Source: JAEUJM01 sp041908445 (GTDB lineage: Bacteria > Actinomycetota > Acidimicrobiia > Acidimicrobiales > DATDAH01). Taken from it: a stretch of DNA of 64,000 nucleotides. A program made the translations under genes and the position numbers. Positions within the stretch are counted from its first letter, which is position 1; each line of letters starts with the position of its first letter. Shown in pieces: positions 38,346-46,518 of this stretch. The notes below the pieces were generated by a model. The model saw only the letters and a list, made by a program, of their open reading frames with translations, was not told the DNA's origin and did no database searches. The stretch is from the NCBI GenBank assembly GCA_041908445.1, contig JAYRFK010000006.1, positions 1 through 64,000 on the forward strand, in the 5' to 3' direction.

Positions 38346-38549
38346 ATGGCCATGACCCTGCGGTTGACCGATGACGAACAGGCGGCGCTGCGCGAGCGGG
38401 CGAGCGCGGACGGCATCTCGATGCAGGACGCGGCCCGGCAGGCGGTTCGCGACTACGTCGCCCGACGGGCCCACGAGGACCGTGTGAGCGCCGCCGCCGA
38501 CCGGGTGCTCGACGTGCACGCCGACGCGCTCGACCGACTCGGGCGGTGA
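38346..38549 (+). CDS. Ribbon-helix-helix antitoxin (Phd/Arc-like) of a Doc-type system
   Basis: 67 residues. MTLRLTDDEQAALRERASADGISMQDAARQAVRDYVARR is a ribbon-helix-helix DNA-binding domain; the remaining 25 residues form a helix that would cap the toxin. Its stop overlaps the GTG start of the Doc-like toxin (GTGA). It probably represses its own promoter through the GGTATCA repeats. Confidence 0.82.
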   Translation: MAMTLRLTDDEQAALRERASADGISMQDAARQAVRDYVARRAHEDRVSAAADRVLDVHADALDRLGR

Positions 38550-38944
38550 CCGGGCCCGTCGAGCTTCTCACGGTCGATGACCTCATCGAGCTCGCCCGGC
38601 GGCTGCTGGGTGACCCTCCACCGATCCGCGACGCCGGGCTGCTCGCCAGCGCGGCCGCCCGCCCGGGTGCCACGGCCTTCGGTGAGGACGCCTACCCCGA
38701 TGTGTGGGAGAAGGCCGCCGCCCTGCTGCACTCGATCGTCACCAACCACGCGTTGGTCGACGGCAACAAGCGGTTGGGGTGGCTCGCCACGGCGGTGTTC
38801 CTGATGGTCAACGACGTCCCGGCCGATCGGGCTGACAACGACGACGTGTACGACCTGGTCGTCGCGGTGGCCGAGGGCCGGGCCGACACCCGCGAGGTCG
38901 GCGACATCGCCGCCCGGCTCCGGGCCGTGGTCGACGGTCGCTAG
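38546..38944 (+). CDS. doc: Doc-type Fic-domain toxin
   Basis: 132 residues, the size of Doc. The Fic core HALVDGNKRLGWLATAVFL near residue 67-85 has the catalytic His, the acidic residue, Asn-Lys and Arg of HxFxxGNKR. Position 3 is Leu where Phe is usual. Doc of phage P1 phosphorylates EF-Tu and stops translation; other Fic proteins AMPylate their targets. A Doc-like action is most likely because of the size and the paired RHH antitoxin. Confidence 0.85.
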   Translation: MTGPVELLTVDDLIELARRLLGDPPPIRDAGLLASAAARPGATAFGEDAYPDVWEKAAALLHSIVTNHALVDGNKRLGWLATAVFLMVNDVPADRADNDDVYDLVVAVAEGRADTREVGDIAARLRAVVDGR

Positions 38945-38972
38945 GCGATCGTGCCGGCGCCGGTCGCTGTCC

Positions 38973-39755
38973 TCAGCCGGCCTGCTTGGCGACCGCGGCG
39001 GCGGCTTCGGCGGCGGCCTCGGGGTCGAGGTAGCGGTCGGTGAGGGGCTTGGCCTCGAGGGGCTGGAGGTCGGCGCCGAGCTCGAACACGAGGGGCATGC
39101 CGGTGGGGATGTTGAGCTCGGTGATGTCCTCGTCGGAGATGCCGTCGAGGTGCTTCACCAGCGCCCGCAGCGAGTTGCCGTGGGCGGCGAGCAGCGTGAC
39201 CTGGCCGGCGCGCAGGTCGGGCACGACCGCGTCGTACCAGTAGGGGAGCATGCGCTCGACCACGTCCTTCAGGCACTCCGAGCCGGGAATGACGTCGGGG
39301 GCGAGGTCGGCGTAGCGGGGGTCGTGGTGGGCGCTGCGCTCATCGCCTGGGTCGAGCGGCGGCGGCGGGGTGGCGTACGAGCGCCGCCACACCTTCACCT
39401 GGTCGATGCCGTACTTGTCGGCCGTCTCCTTCTTGTTGCGGCCCTGGAGGTCGCCGTAGTGGCGCTCGTTGAGGCGCCAGTGGCGGCGCACCGGGATCCA
39501 GAGCCGCTCCATGGCGTCGAGCGCCTCGTGGGCGGTGCGGATGGCCCGCACCTGCAGCGAGGTGTGGACGACGTCGGGCAGGATCCCGGCGTCGGCCATG
39601 AGCTCGCCGCCGCGGCGGGCCTCCTCGCGACCGAGGTCGGTCAGGTCGGCGTCGTACCAGCCGGTGAAGAGGTTCTCGGCGTTCCACGTGCTCTGGCCGT
39701 GGCGCAGCAGGACCAGGGTGGCGGGGGCGTCGGCGGCGGTGGGGGAGGCGGCCAT
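38973..39755 (-). CDS. gpmA: 2,3-bisphosphoglycerate-dependent phosphoglycerate mutase
   Basis: 260 residues. The phospho-His motif is LVLLRHGQSTWNAENLFTGW near residue 14-33, followed by the substrate block WRLNERHYGDLQGRNK and the second His in LLAAHGNSLRALVKHLDG. These are the classical dPGM residues for interconversion of 3- and 2-phosphoglycerate in glycolysis. The start ATG follows TACGGT (minus strand, 39762-39767) by 6 nt, suggesting a leaderless mRNA. Confidence 0.95.
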   Translation of the reverse strand: MAASPTAADAPATLVLLRHGQSTWNAENLFTGWYDADLTDLGREEARRGGELMADAGILPDVVHTSLQVRAIRTAHEALDAMERLWIPVRRHWRLNERHYGDLQGRNKKETADKYGIDQVKVWRRSYATPPPPLDPGDERSAHHDPRYADLAPDVIPGSECLKDVVERMLPYWYDAVVPDLRAGQVTLLAAHGNSLRALVKHLDGISDEDITELNIPTGMPLVFELGADLQPLEAKPLTDRYLDPEAAAEAAAAVAKQAG

Positions 39756-39797
39756 GGGCCGACCGTACCCGGGTGGTCGCAGCCGCCGGAAGCCCGC

Positions 39798-40847
39798 TCA
39801 GCGCAGGGGTGCGTGGGCGAATTCGGCCATGCCCGCCTCGAAGCCGACCACGGCCCGGTACCCGAGCTCGGCCTCGGCCCGCCGGGGCGAGGCGACCACG
39901 TGGCGGACGTCGCCGAGGCGGTAGCCGCCCACGACCTCCGGGCGGGGTGCGGTCGGGCCGAACGCCGCCGCCAGCGCGACAGCCATCTCGCCGACGGTGT
40001 GCGGGTCGCCGCTGGCCACGTTGAACGCGTGGGAGGTGACGTCCGGGGTGGTCAGCGCCGCCACGTTGGCGCGGGCGACGTCGGTGACGTGCACGAAGTC
40101 GCGCCGCTGGCCGCCGTCCTCGAACACCCGCGGCGCCCGTCCCTGCTCCAGGGCGCTGCGGAAGATGCTGGCCACCCCGGCGTAGGGCGTGTCCCGTGGC
40201 ATCCGGGGGCCGTAGACGTTGTGGTAGCGCAGCGCCACCGCGACCGTGCCGGGGTGCTCGCGCTCGAAGCACCGCACGAGGTGCTCCTGGTGGAGCTTCG
40301 TGGCGGCGTAGACGTTGCGGGGGTCGGCGGGGACGTCCTCGGGGACGGTGTCGGGGCGCAGCGGCGCGTCGCAGCGGGGACACCGGGGCTCCCACCGGCC
40401 GGCCTCGAGGTCGGCGGCCCGCCGTGGCGGTGCCGGGACCGGGCCGTGGTCGGCGCAGGTGTAACGGCCCTCGCCGTAGACCACCATCGAGCTGGCCAAC
40501 ACGAAGCGGCCCTGGAAGCCGGTGGCGTGGAGGCCGGCGAGCAGGCCGGCGGTGCCGAGGTCGTTGTGCCAGCAGTACTCGCCGACGTCGGCGAAGTCGA
40601 CCCCGAGGCCCACCATCGAGGCCTGGTGGCTGACGAGCTCGCAGCCCCGCGCCACACGGGCGGCCAGCGAGGCGTCGGCCACGTCGCCCCAGACGTACTC
40701 GGCGGCGGGGTGCAGGTAGCCCGGCGTGCCGTCGTGGGCCCGGGGCAGGCAGGCATCCAGGGACACCACGTCGTGGCCCTCCTCCACGAGCGCGTCGACG
40801 ACGTGGGAGCCGATGAAGCCGGCGCCGCCGGTGACCAGCGCCCTCAT
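39798..40847 (-). CDS. NAD-dependent nucleotide-sugar epimerase/dehydratase
   Basis: 349 residues of the extended SDR family. TGGAGFIGSHVVDAL binds NAD, LASSMVVYGEG carries the catalytic Ser, and YAATKLHQE the Tyr-Lys pair. Between Ser and Tyr there is an insertion with YTCADHG and RCPRCDAPL, four Cys/His-type ligands suggesting a small zinc knuckle. RYHNVYGPRMPRDTPYAGVASIFRSAL is typical of UDP-glucose 4-epimerase-like enzymes. The start overlaps the stop of the histidine kinase gene. The substrate is not certain. Confidence 0.82.
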   Translation of the reverse strand: MRALVTGGAGFIGSHVVDALVEEGHDVVSLDACLPRAHDGTPGYLHPAAEYVWGDVADASLAARVARGCELVSHQASMVGLGVDFADVGEYCWHNDLGTAGLLAGLHATGFQGRFVLASSMVVYGEGRYTCADHGPVPAPPRRAADLEAGRWEPRCPRCDAPLRPDTVPEDVPADPRNVYAATKLHQEHLVRCFEREHPGTVAVALRYHNVYGPRMPRDTPYAGVASIFRSALEQGRAPRVFEDGGQRRDFVHVTDVARANVAALTTPDVTSHAFNVASGDPHTVGEMAVALAAAFGPTAPRPEVVGGYRLGDVRHVVASPRRAEAELGYRAVVGFEAGMAEFAHAPLR

Positions 40848-42100
40848 CCCGGTGCCCCCACCCCGGACGGGCCGTTGACGGGCAGGCGCACCACGAAGCG
40901 GGCGCCGCCGTTCGCGTTCGACACCGTGATCTCGCCCTGGTGGGCCTCGACGAGGGCGTGGGCGATGGCGAGGCCCAACCCGGCGCCGCCGGTGCCCGGG
41001 GTGCGGGCGTCGTCGCCCCGGAAGCCTGCGTCGAAGACCCGATCGAGGTGGGCCTCGGGGATCCCGCCACCGGTGTCGGCGACGGTGACCAGGGCCTGCT
41101 CGCCGTCGACGGTGGCCTCCACCACCACCGAGCCGTCCGCCGGCGTGTGGCGCACCGCGTTGGCGAGGATGTTGCGCAGCACCCGCAGGAGCTCGGGGGG
41201 TGAGCCCTGCAGGGCGAGGTCGCCCGTCGTCAGCCGGCCCTCCACCACCACGCCCTTGGCCTCGGCCACCGGGCGGACCCCGGCGATGGCGTCGGCGACG
41301 AGGTCGTCGAGCGAGCAGCGCTCCCACTCCAGGCGCAGGACGCCGCTCTGGGCCCGGCTCAGCTCGAAGAGGTCATCGACGAGCGCCCCGAGGCGCTCGA
41401 CCTCGATCCCGAGCGTGGCGTGGTACCTCGCCAGCGTGGCGGGGTCCTCGACGATGCCGTCCTCCAGCGCCTCGGCGATCGCCTGGATCCCGGCCAGGGG
41501 GGTGCGCAGGTCGTGCGAGACCCACGCGATGAGCTCCCGGCGTGATGCGTCGAGGGCCTGCTCGCGGCGGCGGGCCTCGCCGAGGCGGCGGGCGCTCTCG
41601 TCCAGCTCGCGGGCCAGCGCGTCCAGCTCGGCGGACCCGTAGCCCTGGGCCGGGGCCGCCAAGCGATCGCCGTCGCCGAGGGCCCGGGCCGCCTGCACCA
41701 GGGACTCGCCCGAACGGGCGATGCGGCTGCCCAGGACGAGTGCCGTGACCAGGGCGACCGTGCCGGCGCCGAGCAGGAGGATGACGAGGGCGGCCTCGTC
41801 GTGGGCGGAGAAGAACATGGCCCGGGCACCGAGGAACGTGGCCAGCAGCGCCGCCGCCAGGGGGACCACGGCCACCAGCGCGATCTGGACCGCGAAGGTC
41901 CGGGGCCGCGCCCGGGCGAGGAGGAACGCGGCCAGCCCGCCGGCGACCAGCGCGGTGCCGGCCCCGAGGGCCAGGAGCGACGCGGCGTCCGCCGCGCCCA
42001 TGCCGGAGCGCACGCCGGTGACGAGCAGGGCCACGCCGCCGAGGACCGCGAGGCCGGCGGCCCAGCGGTCGAGCGAGGCGGCCCGGATCACCCGTCCCAT
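40844..42100 (-). CDS. Sensor histidine kinase (HisKA type)
   Basis: 418 residues starting at ATG 42100, inside the longest frame; it overlaps the response regulator gene by 13 nt. Four N-terminal membrane helices, with no large sensor domain, are followed by a HAMP-like linker (GSRIARSGESLVQAARALGDGD). The phospho-acceptor is WVSHDLRTPLAGI near residue 228-240. The ATP domain has NILANAVRH (N box), VADTGGGIPEAH (G1) and GGAGLGLAIAHALVEAH (G2). The signal is probably sensed in the membrane. It forms a two-component system with the upstream regulator. Confidence 0.88.
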   Translation of the reverse strand: MGRVIRAASLDRWAAGLAVLGGVALLVTGVRSGMGAADAASLLALGAGTALVAGGLAAFLLARARPRTFAVQIALVAVVPLAAALLATFLGARAMFFSAHDEAALVILLLGAGTVALVTALVLGSRIARSGESLVQAARALGDGDRLAAPAQGYGSAELDALARELDESARRLGEARRREQALDASRRELIAWVSHDLRTPLAGIQAIAEALEDGIVEDPATLARYHATLGIEVERLGALVDDLFELSRAQSGVLRLEWERCSLDDLVADAIAGVRPVAEAKGVVVEGRLTTGDLALQGSPPELLRVLRNILANAVRHTPADGSVVVEATVDGEQALVTVADTGGGIPEAHLDRVFDAGFRGDDARTPGTGGAGLGLAIAHALVEAHQGEITVSNANGGARFVVRLPVNGPSGVGAPG

Positions 42101-42855
42101 CGGTACCCCACCCCCCACACGGTCAGGATCAGCGTCGGGTCGGAGGGATCCTCCTCGAGCTTCTCGCGCAGGCGGCGGACGTGCACCGTGACCGTGGAGG
42201 CGTCGCCGTAGCTGTAGCCCCACACGGACTCGAGCAGGTCCTCGCGCCGGAAGGCGGTCCCCGGGTGGGTGCAGAAGTGGGCGAGCAGGTCGAACTCGCG
42301 GGCGGTGAGGGTCACCAGCTCGGGGTCGCCGCCCCGCCGTCGGGTGACCTGTCGGCCGGCCAGGTCGATCACCAGCGTCCCGGCGCGTACCACCGTGGCG
42401 CCCGCGGGTGGGAGCACCTGGCCGCCCGCCCGGCGCAGGACGGCCCGCACCCGGGCGACCAGCTCGCGTGGGGAGAAGGGCTTGGCCACGTAGTCATCGG
42501 CCCCGAGCTCCAAGCCGAGGAGCCGGTCGGTCTCCTCGCCACGGGCGGTGAGCATGATGACCGGGACGGGCAGGTGCTCTCGCAGGCGCCGGCACACCTC
42601 GAAGCCGTCGAGCCCCGGCAGCATCAGGTCGAGGACCACGAGGTCGGGCTCCTGTTCCAGGGCGAGGGCCAGGCCGGCGGCGCCGTCGGACTCCCACGTG
42701 GCCTGGTACCCCTCCCGCTCGAGGTACTTGACCACGATCTCGGCCACGGTGGGGTCGTCCTCGATCATCAGCACGCGCGCCGCAGGTGCCGACGCGTCGC
42801 CGTCGGAGGGCACGGCCGCACCGCCGGGGCCGCTCACCGGGTCGGGGGAGCTCAC
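42088..42855 (-). CDS. OmpR/PhoB-family response regulator
   Basis: 255 residues. Receiver: RVLMIEDDPTVAEIV with the acidic pair, PDLVVLDLMLPGLDGFEV with the phospho-acceptor Asp, and the switch Lys in DDYVAKPFSPRELVARVRAVLRR. The C-terminal winged helix has LTAREFDLLAHFCTHPGTAFRREDLLESVWGY and VTVHVRRLREKLEEDP. I start at GTG 42855 because TACCCT (minus strand, 42863-42868) lies 7 nt before it, as at other leaderless genes. It diverges from the glycosyltransferase operon and may bind the direct repeats in the shared promoter region. Confidence 0.87.
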   Translation of the reverse strand: MSSPDPVSGPGGAAVPSDGDASAPAARVLMIEDDPTVAEIVVKYLEREGYQATWESDGAAGLALALEQEPDLVVLDLMLPGLDGFEVCRRLREHLPVPVIMLTARGEETDRLLGLELGADDYVAKPFSPRELVARVRAVLRRAGGQVLPPAGATVVRAGTLVIDLAGRQVTRRRGGDPELVTLTAREFDLLAHFCTHPGTAFRREDLLESVWGYSYGDASTVTVHVRRLREKLEEDPSDPTLILTVWGVGYRWDG

Positions 42856-42907
42856 CGCCGCGAGGGTACGGCCGGTCCACGGCGGGAGGGTGGGCGCCCG
42901 CCGGTTG

Positions 42908-42951
42908 TTTCGCGATTCGTAAGACCTCGAGCGAGTTTCGCGAATCGTAAG
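42908..42951. promoter_or_regulatory. Pair of 16-bp direct repeats between the response regulator and the GT2 operon
   Basis: TTTCGCGAWTCGTAAG occurs at 42908-42923 and 42936-42951, with a single mismatch and a 28-bp offset. Both copies lie between the divergent -10 boxes (42863-42868 minus, 42985-42990 plus). Each contains the near-palindrome TTCGCGAA/T. A shared operator is likely. Confidence 0.7.
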
Positions 42952-42997
42952 CAGGAGCGGGGTCGGCGCCGGAGAGGTCGTCGGTACGTTCCGCCGC

Positions 42998-43648
42998 ATG
43001 CCCGACGTCATCCTTCCCGTGCTGGACGAGGCCGCCGCGCTCCCTGCGGTGCTCGCCGGCCTGCCCGCCGGCTTTCGCCCGATCGTGGTCGACAACGGCT
43101 CGACCGACGGGTCGGCCGACGTCGCCCGAGCCCACGGTGCCGAGGTGGTGGACGAGCCCCGCCGGGGGTTCGGCGCCGCCTGCTTCCGGGGCCTGCTCGC
43201 GTCGACGGACGACGTCGTGTGCTTCATGGACGCCGACGGCTCCCTCTCCGGCGCGGACCTCCCCCGGGTGGCCGGCCCGGTGCTCGACGGGTCGCGCGAC
43301 CTCGTCCTCGGCGCCCGGCGGCCCGAGCGGGGCGCGTGGCCGGTCCACGCCCGGCTCGCGAACCACGTGCTGGCCTTCGAGATCCGCCGCCGCACGGGGG
43401 TGCCCGTGCGCGACCTCGGCCCGACGAGGGCCGCACGACGTCAGGCGCTGCTCGACCTCGGCCTGGTCGACCGCCGGTTCGGCTGGCCGCTGGAGATGGT
43501 CCTGCGGGCCGCGCTCGCGGGCTGGCGCATCGACGAGGTCGAGGTGGGCTACGCCCCCCGGGTGGGGCGCTCGAAGGTCACGGGGACGGTGCGGGGCACG
43601 CTGCGCACCGTCCGGGACATGACCGAGGTGGCGGGGGTGGTCCGATGA
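42998..43648 (+). CDS. Family 2 glycosyltransferase
   Basis: 216 residues of the GT-A fold, dolichyl-phosphate-sugar synthase-like. It begins DVILPVLDEAAALPAVL, then IVVDNGSTDGSADVA, GFGAACFRGL, and the metal-binding DADGS in VVCFMDADGSL near residue 75-85. It ends RVGRSKVTGTVRGTLRTVRDM, typical of polyprenyl-phosphate sugar transferases. No membrane helices. ATG 42998 lies 7 nt after TACGTT. First gene of six that overlap by 4 nt each. Confidence 0.85.
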   Translation: MPDVILPVLDEAAALPAVLAGLPAGFRPIVVDNGSTDGSADVARAHGAEVVDEPRRGFGAACFRGLLASTDDVVCFMDADGSLSGADLPRVAGPVLDGSRDLVLGARRPERGAWPVHARLANHVLAFEIRRRTGVPVRDLGPTRAARRQALLDLGLVDRRFGWPLEMVLRAALAGWRIDEVEVGYAPRVGRSKVTGTVRGTLRTVRDMTEVAGVVR

Positions 43649-44286
43649 GCGCCCGGCCCACCGTGGTGGTCATGGCCAAGGCGCCTCGCGCGGGGCGCTC
43701 CAAGACCCGGCTCTGCCCGCCCTGCCGCCCCGACCAGGCCGCCGCGATCGCGGAGGCGGCGCTGCGCGACACCCTCGCCACCGTCCTCGCCGTCCCGGGG
43801 ATCCGCAGGGTCGTCGCCCTCGACGGCCCGGTCGGGCCGTGGCTCCCCGCGGGCTTCTCGGTGGTGGCGCAGCGGGGTGACGGCCTCGGTGAGCGCCTCG
43901 CCCACGCGGTCGACGGCGCCGGCGGCCCGGTCGTCGTCATCGGCATGGACACCCCGCAGCTGACACCGGAGGGGCTGGCCTCGGTCGTCGCCACCCTGCG
44001 ACCGGGGCGCGCCGTGCTCGGCCCCGCCGCCGACGGGGGCTGGTGGGCCCTCGGGCTGGCCGAGCCCGACGGCGCGGTGTTCACCGGCGTGCCCATGAGC
44101 CGCGACGACACCGGCGCCCGCCAGGAGGCGCAGCTGCGGCGGTGCGGGCTCGTGCTCGACCGGGCGGGCGTTCTCCGCGACATCGACCACTGGCCCGATG
44201 CCCTGGAGGCGGCCGCGGCCACGCCCGGGTCGCACCTGGCACGGGCCGTCGCCGAGGTCGAGGCCTGCCTGGTGGTGGCCCGGTGA
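43645..44286 (+). CDS. TIGR04282/DUF2064 CofC-like nucleotidyl/glycosyltransferase
   Basis: 213 residues. VVVMAKAPRAGRSKTRLCPP is the hallmark of the DUF2064/TIGR04282 family (MobA/CofC-like GT-A fold). IGMDTPQLTPE and GPAADGGWWALGL give the metal and sugar-nucleotide site. The family is named after arsenosugar biosynthesis in some bacteria, but here it sits between a GT2 and a methyltransferase, so the product is open. ATGA overlap with the upstream gene. Confidence 0.8.
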   Translation: MSARPTVVVMAKAPRAGRSKTRLCPPCRPDQAAAIAEAALRDTLATVLAVPGIRRVVALDGPVGPWLPAGFSVVAQRGDGLGERLAHAVDGAGGPVVVIGMDTPQLTPEGLASVVATLRPGRAVLGPAADGGWWALGLAEPDGAVFTGVPMSRDDTGARQEAQLRRCGLVLDRAGVLRDIDHWPDALEAAAATPGSHLARAVAEVEACLVVAR

Positions 44287-44879
44287 GCGCCGGCGGGGCC
44301 ACGCTCCTGCGCACCGGCGCGGGGGAGGTCACCGACGGTGAGCGCTGGGTCGCACCGCTCGAGCCCGCCGACGAGCAGGCGCTCCGGCGCTGCCGCCCGC
44401 CGGTGCTCGACGTGGGCTGCGGGCCCGGCCGCCACACCCTCGCCCTCGGTGGTCTCGGGGTGCCGGCCCTCGGCGTGGACATCACGCCGGCGGCCCTCGA
44501 GTGGGCCGCCCCGAGGGGAGCGATGGTGCTGCACCGCAGCGTGTTCGACCGCCTCCCCGGCACCGGTCGGTGGGGCACCGTGCTGCTGCTCGACGGCAAC
44601 CTCGGCATCGGCGGCGACCCGGTCGCCCTCCTGATCCGGTCGGCCGAGCTGCTCGCGCCCGACGGCGTGGTGGTCGCCGAGCTCGACCCGCCCGGGACGC
44701 CGGCGGCGCCCACCACGGCCCGCCTCGAGGTGGCGGGGGCGCCGGGACCCTGGTTCGCGTGGGACCGGGTGCCCGCCGAGCGCGCCGCACCGCTGGCCGC
44801 GCTCGCCGGCCTGGCCGTCACCGAGACGTGGGAGGCCGACGGCCGGTGGTTCGTGGTGCTGGAGCGGGGCGGGCGATGA
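44283..44879 (+). CDS. Class I SAM-dependent methyltransferase
   Basis: 198 residues. LDVGCGPGRHTLALGGLGVPALGVDITPAALEWA is the SAM-binding motif I and acidic loop, followed by VLLLDGNLGIGGDP and LLAPDGVVVAELDPPG. A methylase acting on a small product of this operon is likely. GTG start with GTGA overlap. Confidence 0.8.
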   Translation: MSAGGATLLRTGAGEVTDGERWVAPLEPADEQALRRCRPPVLDVGCGPGRHTLALGGLGVPALGVDITPAALEWAAPRGAMVLHRSVFDRLPGTGRWGTVLLLDGNLGIGGDPVALLIRSAELLAPDGVVVAELDPPGTPAAPTTARLEVAGAPGPWFAWDRVPAERAAPLAALAGLAVTETWEADGRWFVVLERGGR

Positions 44880-46066
44880 GCGGGGCCTCCGGACATCTCC
44901 CGTTCGCCCCCCGGTTCCCGAGCCGGCAGCACGACGACGAGAACGCGGCCTGGCTCGGGATCGCACTGGGCGTCTGCTTCACCGTCTGCTTCGTGACCGG
45001 CATCGTGTCCCACCAGGTCCAGGACCCGGCCTCCTGGTTCCACTGGCCGGCCCGCCCGGCCGGGCTCTACCGCCTCAACCAGGGTCTCCACGTGACCACG
45101 GGGATCGCCGCCATCCCGCTGCTGCTGGTGAAGCTCTGGGTGGTCTTCCCGAAGCTCTTCGCCTGGCCACCGTTCCGGTCGCTCGCGCAGCTGCTCGAGC
45201 GGCTCGCCCTGCTGCCGCTCGTCGGCGCGAGCCTGTTCCTGCTGGTGACCGGCGTCGGCAACGTCAACATCTGGCGCCCGTACGACTTCTCCTTCCGTAC
45301 CGGCCACTACGCGGCGGGGTGGATCGTGGTCGGCGCGCTGGTCGTGCACGTGGCCGCGCGGTGGGCCACCACGCGAGCCGTCGTGGCCGACCGCCGGCAC
45401 CCGTCGGCGGCGTCGCTCCCGACGGCGGTCGCGCCGCCGGTCGACCGGCCGACCGACACGCCGAGCGGTGGGCTGAGCCGCCGTGCCTTCCTCGGCACCA
45501 CCGCCGCCGCCAGCGGGGCGTTGGTGCTGTTCACGGTGGGGCAGACCTTCGCCCCGCTGCGCTCCCTCGCGCTGCTCGCCCCGCGACGGCCCGACACCGG
45601 GCCGCAGGGCTTCCCGGTCAACCGGACGGCCGCCTCGGTCGGCCTGACCGACGTGGACCTCGCCACCTACCGGCTCGAGGTCGTCGGCGAGGGGGTCGCG
45701 ACGCCGCTCTCGCTCCGGTACGAGGAGCTTCTCGCCCTGCCGCAGCACGAGGCCACCCTGGCGATCGCGTGCGTCGAGGGGTGGAGCACCAGCCAGCGGT
45801 GGCGGGGGGTGCGGGTGCGCGACCTCCTCGAGCGGGCGGGCGCCCGGTCGGGGGCCACGGTCACGGTGGTCTCGCTGCAGGACAGCAACCGCCAGAAGAC
45901 GTCGCTGCTGTCGGCCGGCCAAGCCGACGACCGAGACACCCTGCTGGCCGTCGCCGTGAACGACGAGGACCTCCACCCCGACCACGGCTTCCCCGTGCGC
46001 CTCATCGGGCCCAACCGCCCCGGCGTGCAGCAGACCAAGTGGGTCGGCCGCCTGGAGGTCTCGTGA
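44876..46066 (+). CDS. Cytochrome b-like / sulfite-oxidase-type molybdopterin oxidoreductase fusion
   Basis: 396 residues. The first 165 residues contain four membrane helices with histidines (GLHVTTGIAA, TGHYAAGWIVVGALVVHVAAR) as in b-type cytochrome domains. An internal Tat-like motif GLSRRAFLGTTAAASGALVLF follows at about 200-220. The C-terminal domain is of the sulfite-oxidase molybdopterin type: LRYEELLALPQ and IACVEGWSTSQRWRGVRV, with the presumed Mo-ligand Cys at about 298. It is therefore probably a membrane-bound, extracytoplasmic oxidoreductase coupled to the quinone pool or a partner cytochrome. Substrate unknown. Confidence 0.8.
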   Translation: MSGASGHLPFAPRFPSRQHDDENAAWLGIALGVCFTVCFVTGIVSHQVQDPASWFHWPARPAGLYRLNQGLHVTTGIAAIPLLLVKLWVVFPKLFAWPPFRSLAQLLERLALLPLVGASLFLLVTGVGNVNIWRPYDFSFRTGHYAAGWIVVGALVVHVAARWATTRAVVADRRHPSAASLPTAVAPPVDRPTDTPSGGLSRRAFLGTTAAASGALVLFTVGQTFAPLRSLALLAPRRPDTGPQGFPVNRTAASVGLTDVDLATYRLEVVGEGVATPLSLRYEELLALPQHEATLAIACVEGWSTSQRWRGVRVRDLLERAGARSGATVTVVSLQDSNRQKTSLLSAGQADDRDTLLAVAVNDEDLHPDHGFPVRLIGPNRPGVQQTKWVGRLEVS

Positions 46067-46518
46067 AGGGGTTCCCGCTGCAGGACGCAGACCACGGTGG
46101 GTCGCGCTTCTGGGTCGCGCTCGCCGTGGGCGCGCTGATCATGGGCTGGGGCATCGCGCTGTTCCTCGAGGCCACGCCCGCAACCGAGGCCCGGCGAAGC
46201 TTCGTGGTGTGGCTGGTGGGTGCCGACCTCGCCCACGACCTCCTCCTCGCGCCCGTCGTCGCCCTCGTGGCGTGGCTGCTGGCCCGCGTCGTGCCGGGCC
46301 GGTGGTGGCCACCGGTGGCGGCGGGCCTGGTGATCAGCGCCTTCGTGGTGCTGCTCGCGTGGCTGCCGCTGGCCGGGACCGCACACGTGGCCCGCAACCC
46401 GACCATCCAGCCCCTCGACTACCGGACCTCGACCCTCACCGCGCTCACCCTGGTCTGGGCGGGGGTGGGGCTGTGGACGCTGGGCCGCGTCGCCTGGATC
46501 CGGTGGTCGCGCCCGTGA
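46063..46518 (+). CDS. Integral membrane protein of unknown function
   Basis: 151 residues starting at GTG, overlapping both neighbours by 4 nt. Four membrane helices: FWVALAVGALIMGWGIALFL, LAHDLLLAPVVALVAWLLA, WPPVAAGLVISAFVVLLAWL and TALTLVWAGVGLWTLG. No family recognised. Its fixed place after the molybdopterin protein suggests a partner in the same electron-transfer complex or in glycolipid export. Confidence 0.7.
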   Translation: MKGFPLQDADHGGSRFWVALAVGALIMGWGIALFLEATPATEARRSFVVWLVGADLAHDLLLAPVVALVAWLLARVVPGRWWPPVAAGLVISAFVVLLAWLPLAGTAHVARNPTIQPLDYRTSTLTALTLVWAGVGLWTLGRVAWIRWSRP

